A stretch of 64,000 bases of DNA, taken from NCBI GenBank assembly GCA_913030605.1, contig CAJWEZ010000016.1, positions 1 through 64,000 on the forward strand. Direction: 5' to 3'. The notes under the pieces were generated by a model. That model was given only the letters and a program-made list of their open reading frames with translations. It had not been told where the DNA came from and ran no database searches. The position numbers and the translations under genes were made by a program. Below, piece after piece: positions 58,841 through 64,000 of this stretch (positions are counted from its first letter, which is position 1; the number at the start of each line of letters is the position of its first letter). This stretch comes from an uncultured Spirochaeta sp. Lineage in GTDB: Bacteria; Spirochaetota; Spirochaetia; DSM-27196; Alkalispirochaetaceae.

Positions 58841-59970
58841 GTCGGCCCCTGGTGACGCCATGGCGTCTCCCACGCCCGCACCCGGAGGCCGTCGCCGGCC
58901 GGATTCAGGGTCTGGTCGACAACCACCAGCGTACGGCGCGCCAGGGAGGCCGCATCGACGCCGAGGTGGCGCATCCGTGTCCACGTTCCGGCAAGCCCTC
59001 GGGCATGGACGCTGCTCACCACCAGGTGCCCCGTCTCCACGGCGTGGCGGAGTTGGCGTCCGTGGGTATGGGTGCGCGCCTCTCCAAGGACGATGACGTC
59101 GGGGTCCTGCCGCATCGCCGCCGCGATCAGATCGATCCCCTCACGACCGGCGCGTTCGACCTGCAGTGCCCCGGGGATTCGGTATTCGACGGGATCCTCG
59201 AGGGTGATGATCTTCCTGCCGGCGGCGCTGAGCAGAACCATGAACGTCGCGATGCCGGTGGTCTTGCCGCTGCCGGTGGGCCCCGAGAAGAGCACCAGAC
59301 CGTGGGGCGCCCGCAGCGCTTCCAGAATCGTCGCCGTCACCGCCGGGGGGTAGCCCAGGGCCGGGGGCGGGGGAACGGCGCGTGAGAGAATTCTGATCGC
59401 CGCGACGGGGGCGGGCCCCGTGTCGAGGATCGCCACGCGAAACCGAAGATTGGGGTGCCATGGCACCGCGAGCATCCCGTCCTGCGGCCGCTCCCGATCG
59501 AGCGGATCGAGCGCCGAGCGCACGACGATGCGTCGCACGATCCGTCGTGCCAGCGGGTCCGGGAGCGTCCCGATCGTGCGCAGGCACCCCGCGACGCGCA
59601 GCGAGACCGCCCACGTGACCGGCCCGACGGGCCAGATCGTGCAATCGGTGGCACCGGCGTTCACTGCGATGCGGAGAACGTCACGCAGTGCCCGGTCCTC
59701 GGGCGGGAGGTTTCGCAGGCGACCGAGCGACTCCGGCGTGTCCGACGCCTCCGCGGGAACGTCGGCCCACCGACGCGTGGCGTCCGTTCCCGGTTCTGCG
59801 CGATGAAACACTACCTCCTTCCCGTGAAACGACCGGAGCGCGCGTCGGAGCGAACGGGGCACGGGGCGGGAGTGGATCAGGTGTACCGAGTGCAGGTCCT
59901 CCCTGAGCACGGACACACCGGTGGTCTCAACAAAATCGGGGCGGTACGGGCCGGCTGTCGGTCGACTCAT
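58837..59970 (-). CDS. gspE: GspE-like secretion ATPase
   Basis: A 377-residue type II/IV secretion ATPase. Walker A GPTGSGKT (220-227), Asp box LEDPVE (247-252), Walker B DVIVLGEA (281-288; usual GEIRD is GEART) and His box HLVVSSVHA (305-313). The N-terminal domains are short and the CxxC zinc finger of many GspE proteins is missing. Powers pseudopilus assembly. Overlaps neighbouring genes by 4 nt each. Confidence 0.88.
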   Translation of the reverse strand: MSRPTAGPYRPDFVETTGVSVLREDLHSVHLIHSRPVPRSLRRALRSFHGKEVVFHRAEPGTDATRRWADVPAEASDTPESLGRLRNLPPEDRALRDVLRIAVNAGATDCTIWPVGPVTWAVSLRVAGCLRTIGTLPDPLARRIVRRIVVRSALDPLDRERPQDGMLAVPWHPNLRFRVAILDTGPAPVAAIRILSRAVPPPPALGYPPAVTATILEALRAPHGLVLFSGPTGSGKTTGIATFMVLLSAAGRKIITLEDPVEYRIPGALQVERAGREGIDLIAAAMRQDPDVIVLGEARTHTHGRQLRHAVETGHLVVSSVHARGLAGTWTRMRHLGVDAASLARRTLVVVDQTLNPAGDGLRVRAWETPWRHQGPT

Positions 59971-62105
59971 TGCGTTTCTACTCCCGCCAGTCGGCGAAGG
60001 CGTTCGAGCTGCGTCCGTCGGCGTTCGGCGGGGCCGTTCTCCGGATCCGGAAACGCCGAGAGGTACAGAACCAGTTCCGACTCCTCCCGGTGGGTGTCGG
60101 ATCGATTGATCAGGCTGCGAAGGACGGGAACCCTTCCAAAGACAGGAAAGCGGTGCTCGGACGCCGTTTCCTCCTGCTGCAGAAGTCCACCGATGACCAC
60201 CGGTTCTCCCGGACGCACCCGGATCGTGCTCTCGACAAGGCGTTCGGAGGTTGGCGGTGGGTTGCCGTTCCTGCTCAGGTCGGCACCCTGCCGCGATAGC
60301 GTCACGCGGACGTTCACGGTCACGGAGCGGTCATCGTGGAGCGTTCCGGTCAGTTCGACCGACAGACCGCTGGTGATCTCCCGGACGACCGACTGCCACC
60401 CGGAGTCGCCTTCTGATCCGACAACGTCGCGGTAGCGAAACGTGCTGCTGTTCTCGATTCGCGCCATGTCGGCATCAAGCGCCCTGAGGCTGGTATCCAG
60501 AACAAGTCGCGCGCGATTGGAGCTCAGCTCGTCGCTGATCGCCAGGGCCGCGCGGTAGCCAAGCCGCGAAATGAGATCGAAGCGGAGTGCCAGAACCCCG
60601 TCGAAGGCGGCGGCGGCGGTGATCGGGTCCACGGCAACGGCGGCGGCGTCGCGTTCAAGCGTCGCCTCGATACCGTGCTGCACCGCACGGCCCGACTGGA
60701 ACTGGATGATGCACAGATCGAACCGAACCTGTCGTGGCGGTCGGTCGATGTCGGAGACCAGGCCCGCGACCATCGCGTGGACTGCCGGGGTCGTTCTCAC
60801 GGAAATGGAACGGCGGTCTCCGGCGATAACGGCGGAGACTGAGGGAAAGGCGGCGGTGACCGCTTCCATGACGGCCGCCGGCTCGGCGTAGCGACACCGG
60901 TAGCGGCGCCTGTCGGGAGGCAGGTCCCAGCCGGAGAGCGCCTCCCGAACCCGCTCCACATCCTCCCGCGCCACCCGACCGATTACCCGCCCCGTGGCGA
61001 TCGACGCGGTCAGTTCGGCGTCCGGGAAACGGGTCACGGCCAGGTCCCGCAAGGTGGTGACATCCAGATGCTGCGGTCGAAACTCGACGTAGTCGCGGTC
61101 GCTGCGGACGGGCGTCAGCCTGCCGATGATGCCGACGGCTACCGCGAGCGCATCGGGGACACCGGCGAGCAGGACACCGCCCTCGATCGCCGCAACAAGC
61201 TCGACGTCGGCAACGTCGGCGATCGCGGGGGCAACCGCATCACGGAGCGGAGCCGGCACGGGGACGACCGTCCGCCGGTAGAAACGTCGCAGTGCCGATG
61301 CGTCGTGGGAGGGGGCCGCCAGGAGGACATCATCCAGCAGGTGCAGACGCAGGTCGAGACTGGCGGCGACGCGGGACACGAGTGCCTGCGGTGAGGTGGC
61401 CGCGAGCCGCAACGCCGGGGCAGTACCGGAGATCGGGCCACATACCACCAGCGGCACCCCGAGGTTCTCCGCCAGGGCCCGGACCACCGCCTCGCGGTCG
61501 CCACGGGAACTGCGAACCTCCGTCCCGTCTATGGTGAGGGTGATATCCGCCTCCACCGCCGACGACGGGACCGGGGCGCGGGCCCCACGGGCGGTGCCGA
61601 GGCGGACCACTCCATCGGCGATCTCCACCGGCACGTTCACCGCCTCGGCGATCGCCTGCAGGAGGGCGGTCGGCGACGGGGCCCGACGTCGGAGATGCAG
61701 ATCGGGGTACGGCTGCAGCGGAAGGATGACCGAGATCCCGGAGGCCCGCGCCAGTGCTCGCGCCAGCGAGGCCAGGCTGCCGCCCCTGCTCGCGGCGGTC
61801 CACCCCTCGTCCGTCCCGGTGACCTGCACGCGGCTCAGGTGGTACACGCCGGAGCGCCGGTCCACGAACAGCCCCGCGGCGTCGGCGATCTCGCGAATCG
61901 TGCGGTCCGGCGTGGCGTCGTGGAGCACCAGCGATATCGACCCGGTCACTGTGGCGTCCGTCACCACGGACAGGCCCGTTCGCTCGGCGAACGCCAGAAG
62001 AACCTGGTCCACCGGCTGATTCCGGACACTGAAGGTGGCAACCTGTGCCGCCACCGGGGCAACCGCGGCGGGCAGGACCGCCAGCGCCATGAGAAGCCGG
62101 TTCAT
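59967..62105 (-). CDS. gspD: GspD-like secretin
   Basis: A 712-residue outer-membrane secretin. Signal peptide (1-20), N0 domain (about 22-95), several N1-type ring domains, then the C-terminal secretin domain (about 470-690) with VVIGGLLQQEETASEHRFPVFGRVPVLRSLI and the closing ELVLYLSAF. The start ATG has GGGAGC upstream; the longer frame is spurious. It forms the exit pore. Overlaps the prepilin peptidase and ATPase genes by 4 nt. Confidence 0.9.
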   Translation of the reverse strand: MNRLLMALAVLPAAVAPVAAQVATFSVRNQPVDQVLLAFAERTGLSVVTDATVTGSISLVLHDATPDRTIREIADAAGLFVDRRSGVYHLSRVQVTGTDEGWTAASRGGSLASLARALARASGISVILPLQPYPDLHLRRRAPSPTALLQAIAEAVNVPVEIADGVVRLGTARGARAPVPSSAVEADITLTIDGTEVRSSRGDREAVVRALAENLGVPLVVCGPISGTAPALRLAATSPQALVSRVAASLDLRLHLLDDVLLAAPSHDASALRRFYRRTVVPVPAPLRDAVAPAIADVADVELVAAIEGGVLLAGVPDALAVAVGIIGRLTPVRSDRDYVEFRPQHLDVTTLRDLAVTRFPDAELTASIATGRVIGRVAREDVERVREALSGWDLPPDRRRYRCRYAEPAAVMEAVTAAFPSVSAVIAGDRRSISVRTTPAVHAMVAGLVSDIDRPPRQVRFDLCIIQFQSGRAVQHGIEATLERDAAAVAVDPITAAAAFDGVLALRFDLISRLGYRAALAISDELSSNRARLVLDTSLRALDADMARIENSSTFRYRDVVGSEGDSGWQSVVREITSGLSVELTGTLHDDRSVTVNVRVTLSRQGADLSRNGNPPPTSERLVESTIRVRPGEPVVIGGLLQQEETASEHRFPVFGRVPVLRSLINRSDTHREESELVLYLSAFPDPENGPAERRRTQLERLRRLAGVETQ

Positions 62106-62476
62106 GCGGCGCTCCCGGTCCACGTTCGCGTCGACACGGCGGCGGCGAGCAGTACCGGATACAGGGGGACGACCCGCGACCCGGCGACGCGACCAACCAG
62201 GCCGGCGCCGGCTGTCACCGCGGCGAGCGCCACCAGTCCCGCACCGGTCCCGGCGTACAGAAGGTGCGCCAGCACGACGGCGGGGTCCGCGCTGCCACAC
62301 ATCCCGCGATGTGCCATCCAGCCCATGGCCAGACCCAGCGACGTCATCAGCGCGGGATCCCCCGCCGGGTCCGCGCCCAGCAGCGCCAGACTCAGCAGAA
62401 CCGGCGGACACCACACCGGTACCGCCAGGTGCCGACTGTCGTGAACTGCAGCGATCGTCAGAATAGTCAGGTACAT
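62102..62476 (-). CDS. Minimal A24-type prepilin peptidase
   Basis: A 124-residue membrane protein with 3-4 spans. VHDSRHLAVPVW resembles the first catalytic-Asp motif (DxxxxxIPN) and AGDPALMTSLGLAMGW resembles the GxGDxKLxxxxG motif of A24 prepilin peptidases (TadV/CpaA size). The N-terminal methylase-type domain of GspO/PilD is absent. First gene of the operon, with GGAGG 9 nt before the ATG. Assignment is supported by the pseudopilin genes but the motifs are degenerate. Confidence 0.6.
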   Translation of the reverse strand: MYLTILTIAAVHDSRHLAVPVWCPPVLLSLALLGADPAGDPALMTSLGLAMGWMAHRGMCGSADPAVVLAHLLYAGTGAGLVALAAVTAGAGLVGRVAGSRVVPLYPVLLAAAVSTRTWTGSAA

Positions 62477-62559
62477 CTGGACGCCTCCCGGAAACACACA
62501 CGGCGGGATGTACCGTGGCGATTGTCCGGGGGACGGCAAATTCTGTTATCCTGTGGTTC
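62477..62559. promoter_or_regulatory. Divergent promoter region of secretion operon and pncB
   Basis: The 83-nt gap drives both directions. For pncB: TTGTCC (62522-62527), 18-bp spacer, TTATCC (62546-62551) and 8 nt to the ATG, predicting a leaderless mRNA. For the secretion operon a minus-strand GACAAT (62521-62526) with ATAACA 17 bp upstream is a weaker candidate. The two promoters overlap, so they may compete. Confidence 0.5.
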
Positions 62560-64000
62560 ATGGTACGAAACGCGGCGCTTCTGACGGACCTGTACGAACT
62601 GACGATGATGCAGGGCTACCACCACTACGGCATGCACCATCACGCCGTGTTCGACATGTTCTTCCGGCGTCAGCCCTTTGGCGGCGGATTCTCGGTCTTC
62701 GCCGGCCTCGACGACCTGCTGGAAACGCTGGAGTCGCTGCGCTTCAGCGAGGACGACATCGACTATCTGCGAACGCTGGGGCTGTTTGACGACGCCTTTC
62801 TCGGCTACCTTCGCGATTTCCGGTTCACCGGGGATGTCTGGGCCGTTCCCGAAGGGACGCTGGTGTTTCCGCAGGAGCCACTGATCCGGGTTCACACGAC
62901 GATCCTCGAAGCACAGCTGATCGAGAGTCTTTTGCTGAACACCGTCAACTTCCAGACACTCATCGCCACGAAAACGGCACGCATCTACCTCGCCAGCGAG
63001 GGGGGCGCGATCGCGGAGTTCGGGCTGCGGCGGGCGCAGGGGGTCGACGGCGCGATGAGCGCATCGCGGGCGGCGTATATCGGCGGGGCTTCGTCTACCA
63101 GCAACACGCTCGCCGGCAAGCGCTTCGGCATTCCGGTCACCGGAACGATGGCCCACAGCTGGGTGATGGCGTTTCCCTCGGAGCGGGAGGCGTTTGAGCA
63201 CTACGCCGACCTCTATCCGGACAAGGCGATCCTCCTGATCGACACCTACGACACCCTGGGAAGCGGCATCGAGAACGCGATCGCCGTGGGGAAGCGGCTG
63301 CAGACGCAGGGCAAGCGCCTCGGGGTCCGGCTCGACAGCGGTGATATCCAATACCTCAGCAAGCAGGTTCGCGGGCGCCTGGACGACGCGGGACTCACCG
63401 ACGCGCTCATTGCCGTCTCCAACGAACTGGACGAGCAGATCATCCATCAGCTCGTCTCCGCCGACAGCCCCGTGGACCTGTGGGGGGTCGGAACACAGCT
63501 GGTCACCGGCGGTGGGGATCCGGCCCTTACCGGCGTGTACAAACTCGCCGCCAAGGAACGCAGCCCCGACGGTGTGTTCGTTCCCACGATGAAAGTCAGC
63601 GACAACCCGGAGAAGAGCACCAACCCCGGAGTAAAACAGGTGTGGCGGTTTTTCGGGAGCAATGATTACCCGATCGCCGATCTGATCACGCTGGACGACA
63701 CGCCCCCCGCCGGCGCCGGGGCCGGGTCCGACCAGGCACAGCCGATTCGTTTCTATCACCCGTCCGGTGACTACCGAAAGTTCACCCTCGAGAGCTGGAC
63801 TCGGAGCGAGCCGCTGCTGAAAAAACAGATGGAAGGCGGGCGCATCGTGGCCGAACGGCCGGATCTGGAGACGATCCGACGGCGGACGCTGCGGAACCTC
63901 GAGTGTCTGGACGAGACGTACACCCGAATCATCAATCCGCACATCTACAAGGTCTCGGTCAGCAAGCCGCTCCGGCGCCTGAAGCAGGAGTTTCTCGCCC
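62560..64000 (+). CDS. pncB: Nicotinate phosphoribosyltransferase, truncated by window edge
   Basis: 480 residues are visible and the frame is open to the end of the window. It opens LLTDLYELTMMQGYH and carries the family segments FSVFAGLDDLLE, EFGLRRAQG, GTMAHSWVMAF, LIDTYDTL and RLDSGD. It converts nicotinate and PRPP to NaMN in NAD salvage. The ATG lacks a ribosome site, consistent with a leaderless start. Nearly the full usual length (about 480-500) is present. Confidence 0.93.
   Translation, partial: MVRNAALLTDLYELTMMQGYHHYGMHHHAVFDMFFRRQPFGGGFSVFAGLDDLLETLESLRFSEDDIDYLRTLGLFDDAFLGYLRDFRFTGDVWAVPEGTLVFPQEPLIRVHTTILEAQLIESLLLNTVNFQTLIATKTARIYLASEGGAIAEFGLRRAQGVDGAMSASRAAYIGGASSTSNTLAGKRFGIPVTGTMAHSWVMAFPSEREAFEHYADLYPDKAILLIDTYDTLGSGIENAIAVGKRLQTQGKRLGVRLDSGDIQYLSKQVRGRLDDAGLTDALIAVSNELDEQIIHQLVSADSPVDLWGVGTQLVTGGGDPALTGVYKLAAKERSPDGVFVPTMKVSDNPEKSTNPGVKQVWRFFGSNDYPIADLITLDDTPPAGAGAGSDQAQPIRFYHPSGDYRKFTLESWTRSEPLLKKQMEGGRIVAERPDLETIRRRTLRNLECLDETYTRIINPHIYKVSVSKPLRRLKQEFLA

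Noticed and set aside
62467-63942. 491-aa minus-strand open frame
   Set aside because: Antisense to nicotinate phosphoribosyltransferase, whose plus-strand frame has clear family motifs and stays open to the window end.

Overview
This is a GC-rich (about two thirds G+C by eye), gene-dense bacterial chromosome segment from a diderm. It encodes an outer-membrane secretin, lipoproteins and a predicted beta-barrel protein. Gene content points to a strict or facultative anaerobe: a Na+-pumping decarboxylase, ETF, molybdenum hydroxylases and carbamate kinase. A free-living spirochaete would fit, but nothing here fixes the phylum. I see no insertion sequence, prophage, CRISPR array or rRNA. The one RNA gene found is a tRNA-Cys.

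Metabolic half (about 1-38.6 kb). A metal-dependent cyclase-family hydrolase and a putatively dead HtrA-PDZ protein paired with a LuxR-type protein come first. Next is a minus-strand operon of uracil permease plus the three subunits of the FdrA/YlbE/YlbF (AllF-AllG-AllH) carbamoyltransferase. Carbamate kinase, which would take the carbamoyl phosphate to ATP, lies 15 kb away. A plus-strand operon encodes a biotin-dependent Na+-pumping acyl-CoA decarboxylase (carboxyltransferase, OadG-like, biotin carrier, OadB-like) and is followed by EtfB-EtfA. Two complete but differently ordered molybdenum hydroxylase operons follow. They flank a metal/oxyanion ABC transporter, and the second continues into a CodA-like amidohydrolase, an FlK-like thioesterase and a Moco nucleotidyltransferase. 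The region reads as N-heterocycle (purine/pyrimidine-like) catabolism linked to energy conservation. A tripartite tricarboxylate-type transporter with a D-2-hydroxyacid dehydrogenase closes it.

Housekeeping middle (38.8-48.0 kb). This holds Hsp20, an FMN reductase pair, RavA-ViaA-like MoxR/VWA proteins, a Nudix hydrolase, tRNA-Cys, and an ndk-pepF-ydjC operon.

Secretion half (48.1-62.5 kb). Eleven consecutive minus-strand genes, each overlapping the next by 1-10 nt, encode a stripped-down type II secretion-like machine: minimal prepilin peptidase, secretin, ATPase, short GspF, GspG, a minor pseudopilin, GspL-like and GspM-like proteins. Two lipoproteins and a clostripain-like lipoprotein follow. 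After 42 nt comes a 1932-residue signal-peptide-bearing RHS/YD-repeat protein with a C39-like cysteine-peptidase tip. This looks like a self-contained secretion/effector locus and is the most novel part of the window. Nicotinate phosphoribosyltransferase diverges from it and runs off the right edge.

A window-wide regulatory theme is that several operon-head genes lack a Shine-Dalgarno sequence and have a sigma70-like -10 box 6-9 nt before the ATG, which suggests leaderless transcripts.
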